Notes under the pieces: generated by a model
Databases searched by the model: none
What the model saw: the letters and a program-made list of their open reading frames with translations, nothing else
What the model was told of the DNA's origin: nothing
Source: Dyadobacter sp. 50-39
Lineage (GTDB): Bacteria; Bacteroidota; Bacteroidia; Cytophagales; Spirosomataceae
Assembly: GCA_001898145.1 (NCBI GenBank)
Contig: MKSR01000029.1
Location: 744,001 to 808,000, forward strand
Length of the DNA stretch: 64,000 nt
Reading direction: 5' to 3'
Translations under genes and position numbers: made by a program
Shown: in pieces, positions 43,465 to 53,200 of the stretch
Layout of the letters: every line of letters starts with the position of its first letter
Position numbering within the stretch: the stretch's first letter is position 1

Positions 43465-44466
43465 ATGGGCAACACTTACGTATCTGACCGCAAGTACATT
43501 CATCGGCTTCAAAGCAAAAAAGCCGTTTCAGAGGAAGTCCTGATTGTCACCAGCTACGACTACTTTCTTCAAAAATACGACCTGGCTCTGCTGCTCAAAC
43601 GATACAGGGAGATTATCCTGATCCCACATTCCGATAACGACGACTACCTTCTCAACCACACGGTAAGGCCGCTGCTCGACAGATTCGAAAAAATACACCT
43701 GGTCACCAATCCGCAATACGACCGCCGGAACCGGGTAATCTACGAGTTGGTGGTGCGGAAAAACAAATCGATACGAATTACGACGGTTTACGATTTCTGC
43801 GAAAGAGACCTCAAAAAAGTATACATCCCGGACGACGTCACTGAAATCAATCCCAACCTCCTGACAGTCCCCACCTTCGGTCGGAGGGTTCGATATCCCA
43901 AGAAGATCATCGACATTACAATCTCAACCATACTTTTCCTGCTTACATTTCCGATCTGGATACTGAGCTATTTCAGGATAAAACTGCAATCACCCGGCCC
44001 AGTATTTTACTTTCAGGAGCGGGTAGGTATGAACAACAAGTCGTTCAACTGCATTAAATTCAGGTCTATGCGGCTGGATGCGGAGCAAAATGGGGCATCA
44101 TTTTCTAAAAAGAACGATTCGAGGATATTCTCGTACGGATCCTTTATGCGCCTTACCCGCATTGACGAGCTGCCTCAGATCATCAATATTTTCCGACGCG
44201 ACCTGTCGCTCATCGGCCCGCGCCCCGAACGCCCGGTGTTCACTGAAACATTTGACGAAATCATTCCATATTACAATCTCCGCCATAATATCAAACCCGG
44301 CATCACCGGTTATGCGCAGGTAATGTATTCGTACGGAGCGGGCGTATACGACGCGCGCCACAAGCTCATGTATGACCTTTACTATATCAAAAACTGGAAC
44401 TTGCTTCTGGAATTGAAAATCATTCTGCGGACAGCTGTTGTCATCTTCGGCAAAAAAGGCAGGTAA
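43465..44466 (+). CDS. Undecaprenyl-phosphate sugar phosphotransferase (polyprenyl-phosphate PGT, WbaP/bacterial sugar transferase type)
   Basis: Initiates repeat-unit synthesis by moving a sugar-1-phosphate from a UDP-sugar to undecaprenyl phosphate. It has 333 residues. The first ~145 residues are soluble with a Rossmann-like pattern, without the four N-terminal helices of full WbaP. One membrane segment follows (IIDITISTILFLLTFPIWIL). The catalytic bacterial sugar transferase domain contains SPGPVFYFQERVGMNNKSF, KFRSMRLDAE, TRIDELPQIINIFRRDLSLI, GPRPERP and NIKPGITGYAQV. It is the first gene downstream of the double promoter and precedes three Wzi genes. Confidence 0.92.
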   Translation: MGNTYVSDRKYIHRLQSKKAVSEEVLIVTSYDYFLQKYDLALLLKRYREIILIPHSDNDDYLLNHTVRPLLDRFEKIHLVTNPQYDRRNRVIYELVVRKNKSIRITTVYDFCERDLKKVYIPDDVTEINPNLLTVPTFGRRVRYPKKIIDITISTILFLLTFPIWILSYFRIKLQSPGPVFYFQERVGMNNKSFNCIKFRSMRLDAEQNGASFSKKNDSRIFSYGSFMRLTRIDELPQIINIFRRDLSLIGPRPERPVFTETFDEIIPYYNLRHNIKPGITGYAQVMYSYGAGVYDARHKLMYDLYYIKNWNLLLELKIILRTAVVIFGKKGR

Positions 44467-44504
44467 TCCTCTGACACCTAAGTAGAATTCTTAATAGTCC
44501 TGGA

Positions 44505-45926
44505 ATGAGGAAATTCTTTTATGTGCTGCTGTCTACGGCAGCACTTTCCGCTGAAAGCTACTCACAGGATTCCACCTTTTTTTATTCGGCCGGTATCAAT
44601 GCTACCGGTTCCACGGTCGCTGTCCCACTCTGGTTGTATGCCAACAACCATGCGGCCGTGCCTGTCAGAGGGTCATTCGTACAAGCTGCCGCCAGTTTTC
44701 ACAGAGTTTACAACAGAAACAATCCCCGTTTCCTGCAATGGGCGGGCGGAGCGGAACTTGTGGGCTATACCGGTAGAAAAAGCAATGCATTTTTTACCGA
44801 TTTGTTCATTGCCGGGAAGGTAGGACCTGTGGAGCTTGCCGTTGGCCAGCGGAAGGAATATATGGGCCTTGGCGACAGCGTCCTCACCATGGGGCCGATT
44901 GCCATGTCTTCCAACTATCGTCCCTATCCCAAGATCCAGCTCTCTACCCCGAATTTTGTAAGCCTGATTCCCGGCAACGACATTATTTCTTTCAAGGTTT
45001 CTTACGGAGATGGGCTTCTCGGCCAGGCAGATGTGCATTATGGCAATGTGAGCAGCGTCCCCGACGTGTATCTTCATCAAAAATCGCTTTACCTGAAATT
45101 CGGTAAACGCAGCCACCGGCTCAACTTGTTCGGCGGTTTCAATCATCAGGCCATTTGGGGCGGCGAGGATAAAATCTTCACCGGCGGGCTGGAAAAAGCC
45201 GAAGCTTACAAATATGTGATCCTTGGGAAACCTTGGGCCCACAGCCGCGTCGGCAACCACTTCGGGACGATCGACGTAGCGGCGGAGTGGAAGGGCAAGC
45301 AATGGAACATTTTCCTTTACCGCCAGACAATTTATGAGGACGGATCGCTCAGTAACCTGTCCACCATATCCGATGGTTTGAGCGGTCTTCGGTTTAAAAG
45401 AAGGCGGAAGGAAGCAAATGCACCGACATTCCGGTTCAATACCCTGCTGTTTGAATTTCTCTACACCAAAAATCAGGGAGGAGCAGTATTTGATTACGCG
45501 AACGGAGTTTACGGAAAGGATAATTACTTTAACCATTACGTTTACAACCAGGGTTGGTCGTACCGGGGAAGAAGCCTGGGCACTCCGATGATCGCCCCTC
45601 AGACCACCACGCGTGAAAACCTGTTCACAAGTCCGACCCTGTTCACCGCAAACAACCTGATCATCGCCTACCACCTCGGCGCAGAAGCATCCTGGAAAAG
45701 AATGAATTTTTTGCTAAAAGGGAGCTTTTCACAGAATTCTGGGACATACGACGATCCGATCAGACCGCTTGCAATGCAAACGTCTCTCCTGTTCAGGATT
45801 GAAGCGCCTCTCAACAGTACAAAAAACGATATTTTCGGCTTAAGTTTAGCCTCGGATTTCGGCCAGCTGTATGCACAAAACACAGCAGTAATGGTCAGTT
45901 GGAGGAAATCCGGCTTTATCTGGTAA
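44505..45926 (+). CDS. Capsule assembly Wzi-family outer-membrane protein, copy 1
   Basis: 473 residues, signal peptide ending in SYSQDS. The mature protein is rich in alternating beta-strands and aromatic girdle residues, fitting an outer-membrane barrel. Features shared with the next two genes: an N-terminal '(A/G)xxATGxTxxxPLWLYANNH' block, NPRFLQWAGGAEL, VELAVGQRKEYMGL, SSNYRPYPKIQLSTPNFVSL, LFGGFNHQAIWGG and VGNHFGTIDVA. E. coli Wzi anchors group 1 capsule at the surface; a similar attachment role is inferred here. The last residues, VMVSWRKSGFIW, end in an aromatic residue as barrels do. It starts 38 bp after the PGT gene. Confidence 0.88.
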   Translation: MRKFFYVLLSTAALSAESYSQDSTFFYSAGINATGSTVAVPLWLYANNHAAVPVRGSFVQAAASFHRVYNRNNPRFLQWAGGAELVGYTGRKSNAFFTDLFIAGKVGPVELAVGQRKEYMGLGDSVLTMGPIAMSSNYRPYPKIQLSTPNFVSLIPGNDIISFKVSYGDGLLGQADVHYGNVSSVPDVYLHQKSLYLKFGKRSHRLNLFGGFNHQAIWGGEDKIFTGGLEKAEAYKYVILGKPWAHSRVGNHFGTIDVAAEWKGKQWNIFLYRQTIYEDGSLSNLSTISDGLSGLRFKRRRKEANAPTFRFNTLLFEFLYTKNQGGAVFDYANGVYGKDNYFNHYVYNQGWSYRGRSLGTPMIAPQTTTRENLFTSPTLFTANNLIIAYHLGAEASWKRMNFLLKGSFSQNSGTYDDPIRPLAMQTSLLFRIEAPLNSTKNDIFGLSLASDFGQLYAQNTAVMVSWRKSGFIW

Positions 45927-45974
45927 CTTTAAATTTTTACATTCAAGGCTGACCCTATTTCACTATTTTACTCA

Positions 45975-47417
45975 ATGTCATTTCTATTTTACCAAATACG
46001 AGTTTGCCTGACCCTTTATCTGTTACTCATCGTCTTCGAAATACAAGCCCAGGACTCTACGGTATATTATAAAGCGTCGATTATGGCGGCCGGAGCAACG
46101 GCCCAGACTCCTTTTTGGCAATACGCCAACCAGCATGGCAGCGTCCCGCTGACCGGCAATTTCGGCATCGCCGATGCGGGAATTTACAAGGTCTACAATC
46201 CACACAACCCCCGTTTCATTCAATGGAGCGCAGGCATTCAGGGAGTCGCCAGTTATGGAAAATCGGAGAATGTCTTTCTTTCCGATTTGTACGCGGCGCT
46301 GAAAATCGGGAGAGTGGAAATTCTCGCAGGCCAGAAAAGAATGACGGCTGGACTCCTCGACACGACGCTTTCTTCCGGGTCGCTTGCCATGGCCGGAAAC
46401 GCCAGACCTTATCCCAGGGTCCAGATTTCCATGCCGGAGTACATGCCGCTCTATTTTACCAATAACTTCGTGGCCATCAAATTCTCCTACTCAGACGGCT
46501 ACCTGGGTCCCAGCGGCATCAATTACGGGAGTGTTCCACGCATTTCCGACACCTATCTGCATCAGAAACAGCTTTATTTCCGCCTCGGTAACAAATCGCA
46601 CCGGTACCGCATTCATTTGGGAGGGAATCATCAGGCCATCTGGGGCGGCGAAAAAGAAATAATGCCGCTCTACCGGCTGGATATGCTGAAAGCCTATTGG
46701 TATACTATTTCAGGCAAAACCCTGGACTACAAAAAGGTCGGAAACCATTTCGGGACGTTCGACATCGGGGGCGAATGGCGGGGGAAGAACTGGAACTTCT
46801 TTGTCTACCGACAGAATATCTACGAAACGGGCTCGCTTTTCAGGGTTACCAATTTTGAAGACGGGCTAAACGGGCTGAGTATGCGACGCACCAAACCATT
46901 GCCGAAAGGTTCTTCCTACTTTGCATTTCAATCGTTTCTGCTGGAAGTGATCGGGACCCACAACCAGGTGAACCGCTACCCCATTTCGGAACTTGCATTG
47001 TTCGAAAGAGCCAATTATTTCAACAGCTATGTTTACCGGCGCGGATGGTCGTACTATGGCTCGGGAATAGGCACACCTTTGGCGTCGGCATCGGCTACAA
47101 CCGACAGCAGTCTGCCGCGCAATAATTCTGAATTCACAAATAATAATCGTTTCTGGGCGTTTCATACTGGGGTGACTGCCACCTGGCTCAATTTTAAATT
47201 ATCTTTCCGCGGTACTTATTCCCGGAATTCCGGCTCGTTCCTGACGCCATTCGATGGTGTAAAACAACAGGTATCACTTTGGCTCGGAGCTGAAAAAAAC
47301 TTAAATATTCTGAACGGCTGCAGTATTTATTCCGCATTATCCTCGGATATTGGTAAGTTGTATTCCAACAGTTACGGACTGGCGGTAGGATTGCGTAAAA
47401 CCGGCTTCCTCGACTAA
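45975..47417 (+). CDS. Capsule assembly Wzi-family outer-membrane protein, copy 2
   Basis: 480-residue paralogue of the preceding gene, signal peptide ending EIQAQD. Diagnostic blocks are IMAAGATAQTPFWQYANQHG, NPRFIQWSAGIQGVASYG, VEILAGQKRMTAGLLDTTLS, GNARPYPRVQISMPEYMPLY, HLGGNHQAIWGGEKE, VGNHFGTFDIGGEWRGKNWN and a final VGLRKTGFLD. It is clearly closer to copy 1 than to copy 3 by eye. A 48-bp gap to copy 1 and no terminator suggest cotranscription. Why three are needed is not evident. Confidence 0.88.
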   Translation: MSFLFYQIRVCLTLYLLLIVFEIQAQDSTVYYKASIMAAGATAQTPFWQYANQHGSVPLTGNFGIADAGIYKVYNPHNPRFIQWSAGIQGVASYGKSENVFLSDLYAALKIGRVEILAGQKRMTAGLLDTTLSSGSLAMAGNARPYPRVQISMPEYMPLYFTNNFVAIKFSYSDGYLGPSGINYGSVPRISDTYLHQKQLYFRLGNKSHRYRIHLGGNHQAIWGGEKEIMPLYRLDMLKAYWYTISGKTLDYKKVGNHFGTFDIGGEWRGKNWNFFVYRQNIYETGSLFRVTNFEDGLNGLSMRRTKPLPKGSSYFAFQSFLLEVIGTHNQVNRYPISELALFERANYFNSYVYRRGWSYYGSGIGTPLASASATTDSSLPRNNSEFTNNNRFWAFHTGVTATWLNFKLSFRGTYSRNSGSFLTPFDGVKQQVSLWLGAEKNLNILNGCSIYSALSSDIGKLYSNSYGLAVGLRKTGFLD

Positions 47418-47524
47418 ATCTTTCAACAAACAACCGGCGTATATGTACAATATGATAATAGAAAAGTTATACTTATTTTTATCGGCTATTATACACATTA
47501 CGGATAACGCGTGAGGGCACACCT

Positions 47525-49009
47525 ATGAGATTTCTTCTATTCATATTGCTAGCGGCGCCCTTCATCGGCTTTTCTCAATCTGACTCCAAGGAACCTGTTA
47601 TTTATACCGACACCACCACCAATTACGCGGAATTTGTGGGCATGGGTAGCAGCAACGGGTACACGCCATTCTGGATACAATCCAACCAATACGGGATCGT
47701 CCCGAAAACAGGACCGAACCTCAGCGCACGCGTAGGCCTGGAACGCTATTGGACCATCTCCGAGAATAAAACACGCAACGAATGGCGTGTAGGCGCCGGC
47801 ATAGAGGCTGTGGGAAATTTTGTGCAAACCAAGAATGTGCTGCTTCCTCAGGTGCACGCTACGCTGCGCTACAAAAACTGGGAGCTCTATGTGGGGCGAA
47901 AAAAACAAGCGCTCGGCCTGGCCGATTCCACGATAGGCTCCGGCTCCTATGCCTGGTCCGGTAATGCATTGCCGATCCCGAAAATCTACTTGGGAACAAC
48001 CCGTTTCGTACCCGTGCCATTTACGAAAGGCTGGCTGTCATTCCAGGCGTTTTATTCCGATGGGCTATTCGAAAACGGCAGACCTATTACGGAAAATTTG
48101 AAGTTTCATCAGAAAGCATTCTATATGCGGATTGGAAAGGCCAATTCGACGGTGAAACTTTACGGAGGCTTTAACCACCAGGTACAGTGGGGCGGAAAAC
48201 TCAAAAAAGACCTGGGCGTCAATGACGAAACATTGCAAATGCCTACCGGTTTTAAGAATTATATCAATGCCGTAATCGGATCTATCGGCGGCAATGGCGA
48301 CGATATCACTTATTTCGACAGCACGAGCCGCATCGGAAATCACCTGGGTTCGATCGACGCAGCAATGGAGATTGAAACCTACGAAACCAGCATTTTACTG
48401 TATAAGCAGTTTGTATACGAAGACGGTTCGCTATTCTATCTGACTACCTTGAACGACGGCCTGTACGGTGCCCGGATCAAACGCAAAAACTCTTACGGGG
48501 CCCTTTTTGAGATCAACGAGGCCGTACTGGAAATGCTGTATACCAAAAACCAGGGTGGTGACGATTTCAGTATCGGGGACCCGAAGCGCAGGGGACACGA
48601 CAATTATTTCAATAATCAGCAGGTCCGCGACGGCTGGGGCTATTTCGACCGGACGATTGGAACACCATTCATCCCGCCAACTTCCCAAACCCGGTGGAGA
48701 TGGCCGAATTACGCCGACAACTTTACGAGCAACAACCGCGTCATGATGTTCCACCTGGGATTGAAAGGCACCCTGCTGCGGAAAATAGAATGGATGGGCA
48801 AGTTCTCCTACTCGGAAAATAGTGGAGTTTATCTTCAACCATTCCTTGGCTCCCCGAAACAGTTTTCGGGTATACTTCAGGTGCAGTCCAAGCTCGATGT
48901 GCTGGGCGGGCTGACCGTAAAAGGTGCCTATGCAGCAGATATCGGCGATTTGTACCGCAAAACCTATGGCTTCATGCTGGGTGTACGAAAGGACTTTTCG
49001 TTTTATTGA
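47525..49009 (+). CDS. Capsule assembly Wzi-family outer-membrane protein, copy 3
   Basis: 494-residue third paralogue with signal peptide ending GFSQS. Shared blocks: FVGMGSSNGYTPFWIQSNQY, WELYVGRKKQALGLADSTIG, GNALPIPKIYLGTTRFVPVP, KLYGGFNHQVQWGGKLKKDL and IGNHLGSIDAAMEIETYETS, ending in VRKDFSFY. It is the most diverged of the three and has an insertion near residue 240. A 107-bp gap separates it from copy 2, but I see no exact promoter box. The convergent HIT gene ends 3 bp away. Confidence 0.87.
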   Translation: MRFLLFILLAAPFIGFSQSDSKEPVIYTDTTTNYAEFVGMGSSNGYTPFWIQSNQYGIVPKTGPNLSARVGLERYWTISENKTRNEWRVGAGIEAVGNFVQTKNVLLPQVHATLRYKNWELYVGRKKQALGLADSTIGSGSYAWSGNALPIPKIYLGTTRFVPVPFTKGWLSFQAFYSDGLFENGRPITENLKFHQKAFYMRIGKANSTVKLYGGFNHQVQWGGKLKKDLGVNDETLQMPTGFKNYINAVIGSIGGNGDDITYFDSTSRIGNHLGSIDAAMEIETYETSILLYKQFVYEDGSLFYLTTLNDGLYGARIKRKNSYGALFEINEAVLEMLYTKNQGGDDFSIGDPKRRGHDNYFNNQQVRDGWGYFDRTIGTPFIPPTSQTRWRWPNYADNFTSNNRVMMFHLGLKGTLLRKIEWMGKFSYSENSGVYLQPFLGSPKQFSGILQVQSKLDVLGGLTVKGAYAADIGDLYRKTYGFMLGVRKDFSFY

Positions 49010-49012
49010 GCC

Positions 49013-49402
49013 TCACAAATTATTCCTGATTTTTTCAGCCAGCGTCGCGAGTTCCTCTTGCGACGTTTTTATTTTCTTACTGAAATCGGCGTCAGCCATG
49101 CTGTTGAGCGGGAGCAGGTGCACGTGCGCGTGAGGCACTTCCAGCCCGATCACGCTCACACCGATCCGCAGGCACGGTACCGTCTTTTCCAATGCAGGAA
49201 CAATGCTTTTGGCAAATTGAAACAGCCCCGTATACAATTCATCATCAAGGTCGAAAAGGTAGTCGACCTCCTTTTTTGGAATGACAAGCGTATGTCCATT
49301 CGCGATGGGAAATGCGTCGAGAAACGCGAGAAAATCCTCCGTTTCGGCAATTTTGTGGCAGGGTATTTCTCCCGCCACGATCCTTGAAAATATAGAAGCC
49401 AT
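49013..49402 (-). CDS. HIT family protein (histidine triad)
   Basis: Nucleotide-binding hydrolase of the HINT/HIT group, 129 residues, cytoplasmic. ATG 49402 gives the family start MASIFSRIVAGEIPCHKIAE; ten upstream codons were excluded. Downstream are DFLAFLDAFPIANGHTLVIP and the triad VPHAHVHLLPL (HxHxHxx). The C-terminal helix follows. HINT proteins hydrolyse nucleoside phosphoramidates; the physiological substrate is usually unknown. Single gene, convergent to the third Wzi gene. Confidence 0.93.
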   Translation of the reverse strand: MASIFSRIVAGEIPCHKIAETEDFLAFLDAFPIANGHTLVIPKKEVDYLFDLDDELYTGLFQFAKSIVPALEKTVPCLRIGVSVIGLEVPHAHVHLLPLNSMADADFSKKIKTSQEELATLAEKIRNNL

Positions 49403-49475
49403 GTGGATAGGTTGTCGGATTATTTTGAGCAACTCCCAAAAATAGGAGCCGCCAACTTTCGATCCAAATATGCCT

Positions 49476-49503
49476 TTGAAAACTCAAAAAGTACTTAATA
49501 TTG
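49476..49503 (+). promoter_or_regulatory. Probable promoter of the DUF1080 gene
   Basis: TTG at 49476-49478 and TAATATTG at 49496-49503 (one base off TAnnTTTG) with 20-bp spacing. The leader to the ATG would be about 22 nt. Confidence 0.5.
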
Positions 49504-49529
49504 TGGACTAAAACTTTAACAAGCGAAAC

Positions 49530-50234
49530 ATGAATTTTACAAAATGGAAGGCTTTCGGAAAAGCATCCGTTATCGCCCTGACTGCCCTGGCTTTTTCAAA
49601 TGATGCGGAAGCACAAAAAGGAAAATGGGTTACCCTTTTCGACGGCAAAAGCCTGAACGGCTGGCATAGCTGGCAACAGGACAAAGTTCTGCCACAATGG
49701 AAAATTGAAGACGGCGCTGTCGTTCTGGCCGAAAAAGGCGGTAAAGACCTGGTTACTGACAAAGAATACGGTGATTTTGAGCTTGAACTGGAATGGAAAA
49801 TTGCAGAAGGAGGCAACAGCGGGATTATCTACCACGTGGTGGAAGATAAAAAGTACTGCTGCCCGTACTCTACAGGCCCGGAAATCCAGGTGCTCGACGA
49901 CGTGAAACACCCTGATGCCAAAGCTGGCAAAGATGGTAACCACAAAGCCGGATCATTGTATGATATGCTTCCTCCTTCCGACTTTACTGCTGTAAAACCT
50001 GCCGGACAATGGAACAAAGCAAAAATCGTGATCAAAGGCGGCAAAGGCGAAAGCTGGCTGAATGGCAAAAAAGTGGTTGAATTCCCTACCCAAGGCGCTG
50101 AATGGGACAAGCTGGTTGCCAACAGCAAGTTCAAAACCTGGCAGGGTTTCGGTGCGTCTTCCAAAGGAAAGATCGCATTGCAAGACCATGGCGACAAGGT
50201 TTCTTACCGCAACATCCGCATTAAGGAACTATAA
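49530..50234 (+). CDS. DUF1080 (3-keto-disaccharide hydrolase family) secreted protein
   Basis: 234 residues with a signal peptide (KASVIALTALAFSNDAEAQK, cleavage near residue 29). The mature domain opens WVTLFDGKSLNGWHSWQQDK, the DUF1080 signature, followed by DGAVVLAEKGGKDLVTDKEY, GDFELELEWKIAEGGNSGII and SLYDMLPPSD. The concanavalin-like jelly roll of DUF1080 is related to 3-keto-glucoside hydrolases, which is how many family members are now named. It ends in SYRNIRIKEL, typical of the fold. No second DUF1080 or dehydrogenase gene is adjacent. Its 3' end overlaps the converging helicase gene by 6 nt. Confidence 0.93.
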   Translation: MNFTKWKAFGKASVIALTALAFSNDAEAQKGKWVTLFDGKSLNGWHSWQQDKVLPQWKIEDGAVVLAEKGGKDLVTDKEYGDFELELEWKIAEGGNSGIIYHVVEDKKYCCPYSTGPEIQVLDDVKHPDAKAGKDGNHKAGSLYDMLPPSDFTAVKPAGQWNKAKIVIKGGKGESWLNGKKVVEFPTQGAEWDKLVANSKFKTWQGFGASSKGKIALQDHGDKVSYRNIRIKEL

Positions 50235-53200
50235 TAAGCCGTTTTTAAGGTTTCCCGACCAATACTCGCGGCTGTAAACGCGCCGGAAAGGCCAGTTTTT
50301 CAACCGCAACAGAAGGGGCAGATAAGCGTGAGGCTCTTTGGACGACTTGCTGTAATGGTAAAGATCATCGTCTGTAAGCACCAAGCCCTTGTAGGCCCCT
50401 TCTTCCTTTATGGTAATGTCTCCAAATGGAAGCTCTTTTTCGAATGCCGGGTTCTGCCGCAGCAACCGCTCTTTCAATAGCCAATCGGAGCGGAACTGGC
50501 CGGTAGCCAGCGGCGATGGCTCATACTTCCCTTCCGATATCTGCAATGCATAATCCATGTAAGCTCTGAGCAGTTTCGGCCCCGCATTCGCAGTCTGTTC
50601 CGTGTTGAGCTGCGACGGCCAGAGGCTCGTTACAAAATAAACCTTCTCCCGTGCGCGGGTAACGGCCACATTCAGGCGATTCTCCCCTCCCTGCATATTC
50701 AAAGTACCGAATTGCATTGAAATGCGCCCTTTCTCATCCGGCGCATAGCCCATCGAGAAAATGATGATGTCGCGCTCGTCGCCCTGCACGTTTTCGATAT
50801 TCTTCACAAAAAGGCCTTCCGGTAAGGCAATCTCTTTCTCCAATGCATCCTGAATGGCTGCCTGCTGGTAAAAATTGAAGGTCACAACACCGATGCTCTT
50901 ACCGCTTCCGGCTAGTTCGCGGATCAGCCGCAGCACTTCGTCAACCTCGACGGCATTGGTATTGCCCTTCCATATGCCATCCGTTTTGATGTATTGAATG
51001 CCCGGCTCGCGGTCATTGATTTTGTAAAAATCAGGCAGGAGTTTGAGACTCTTTTTGTAAAAATTAGTATTTGAAAAATCGATAAGGTCCAGTGAAAGGC
51101 TTCTGTAATGGCCTGTCAGCTGGTAGTGATCGAGCGATTGGCCTGCCAGGTCGAGCAGTGACTCGATTTCGATCGCCGCTGAATATTCCTCCTCTTCCGT
51201 CCTGTCCTCGAACCGCACACGGTAAAGATCACTCGGGGAAAGCTGCTTGCTATCTCCCGTGACCACCCACTGCTTACCCCGGAACGCGGCAGGAAGGCTG
51301 TACTCCGCATTGCATTGAGAAGCCTCGTCGAAAATAACCAGGTCGAACAGCCCGCTTTCCATTGGAAAAATGGCCGAAACCGCCTCAGGCGATGCCATCC
51401 AGCACGGTATCAGCGCGAAAACTTCATCCGCATAGTTTTCCAGCAACTTCCGGATCGGCCAGATCTTGCGCTTTTTGGTAACCTGGTGTCCCAGTTCCCG
51501 GTAAGTCACGCGGTTTCCCAGGCGGTTCTTTTCGATATCCTCATACGTAGCTTCCCGCAATTTAATGCTCGTGATGTCGGAGCTCAGCTTCTGTTTTAAT
51601 GCGATGCTGCTCTGCACCTGATCTTCCCATTGCTTCATTTTCAGCGAAGTTACCGATCGCAATGCGGGGTATTTACTTTCAATGTGCTCGATCCAGGCCA
51701 GTTTGATACTATTGTCGAAGAGTTCTATGACTTCCTGCGCACTGGTGAAGCTGAGCTCTCCGGACTTCGTCAAAGTCGCCAGCGTAGCGCCCCGCTGCGA
51801 CTCCGTCATCTCTTCCCACAGCCGGTCCATGTCGGCCATAGAATCGAAATCGTTACGCAAGGAATCCAGCAGAATGCCACTTTGGCGGGCAGGATCATCG
51901 ATCAGTGCGGTGATTTGCCCTGGTAACAGGTAATGCAGCATCGCCTGCTCCATACGGTCCCACACTTGCAGCCACTGTTTGAGATTTTGAATGGTTTCTA
52001 AAAACCGGTCGGGCTGGACGCTACCGCCGACTATCTTATGAAAAACTTTTGTCCACACACCTGCATCCATACGTGCAACCGCATCTGCAGCGCGTTCCGC
52101 AGACTTAAAGAAAGACAGATACTCCCCTGCCCGGTCTTCGGAAAAATCATCGATGAATGCGGGTTCAAAACCCAGACTGGCATTTTGAAGCCATGACTCC
52201 AGCTGCCTGCGGTTTCTGAGGCGTTCTTCAAGCCGCACCAGATGTTCCAGCGAAACGGTGAGGCCATTCGCCGATGCCACACGCTCCACTTCCTTTTTTT
52301 CTTTACTAAAAACATCCCAGAAAAAGCCGGATACAGCCGATTGCTTGGTTTCCAGTGACTTTCTCAGCATTGCTTCAAATGCATTCAGCTGGGAAGCCGG
52401 CAGCGACATTTCAATACCTCCCTCGTCGGTGAAACCTTCCATCGCATCCACCGCCTGCCGCACAAATGCAAGCCGCTCGTGCGGGTTTGCATTCCCACCG
52501 ATGTACTTTTGCACCAATTTCCACGAAGCATTGTCAGGAATCAGCCCGGCGATATCGGTAAGCCGTTCGGAAATCTCCTTCCGGTTGCCGACAAATAGCT
52601 TTTCAAAAGAAACCTGTGTGATCTGTTCGAACGCAGCAGTTTGCTTCCCGAAAGCGACAGGCCATTCGGAGAGCATATTTTCCATCGTCCGCAGCTCCGC
52701 TATTCCAAATGCGGCAAAGCTTCGCCGCCTTCGCCAGGGATGCCCAGGATGAATCAGAAATGCGTAATCGGCATAGGTTTTCAAAAGTCTTTTGAAACCG
52801 TCCCAGGTATCGATCCGGAACTGCCGGTAGTATTGCTGCATGTCGGCGTGTGGTACCTGCGGATCGCTCGTGAGATAAAGCTCTTTGACACTCACCCCAC
52901 ATTCCTTTTCATCGAACAATGCGGAGCGGAAGCCGTTCAGTTCATCGACAGTCTTGTCGATCGCCCGACTTTCCTGGGTAAACTGCCTTTCCAGGAATAC
53001 CGAATCCAGGCTGTAATTCTGCTGACGGTATCCTTCTACTTTTTCTATCTGGGACGCAATCTGGCTGTACAATGCCGGGCGGTCATTTTTAAAGTCGTGA
53101 ATGAGGCCGGTAAAATCTTTCATCCCGGTCGTGGCCAGACGCTGGTAAACCACATCCAATGCGGCCCGCTTTTGGCATACCAGCAAAACCCGTTTCCCTT

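Noticed and set aside
44673-45674. 333-codon reverse-strand frame over the first Wzi gene
   Set aside because: No signal peptide or domain pattern; the sense gene is clearly Wzi-like.
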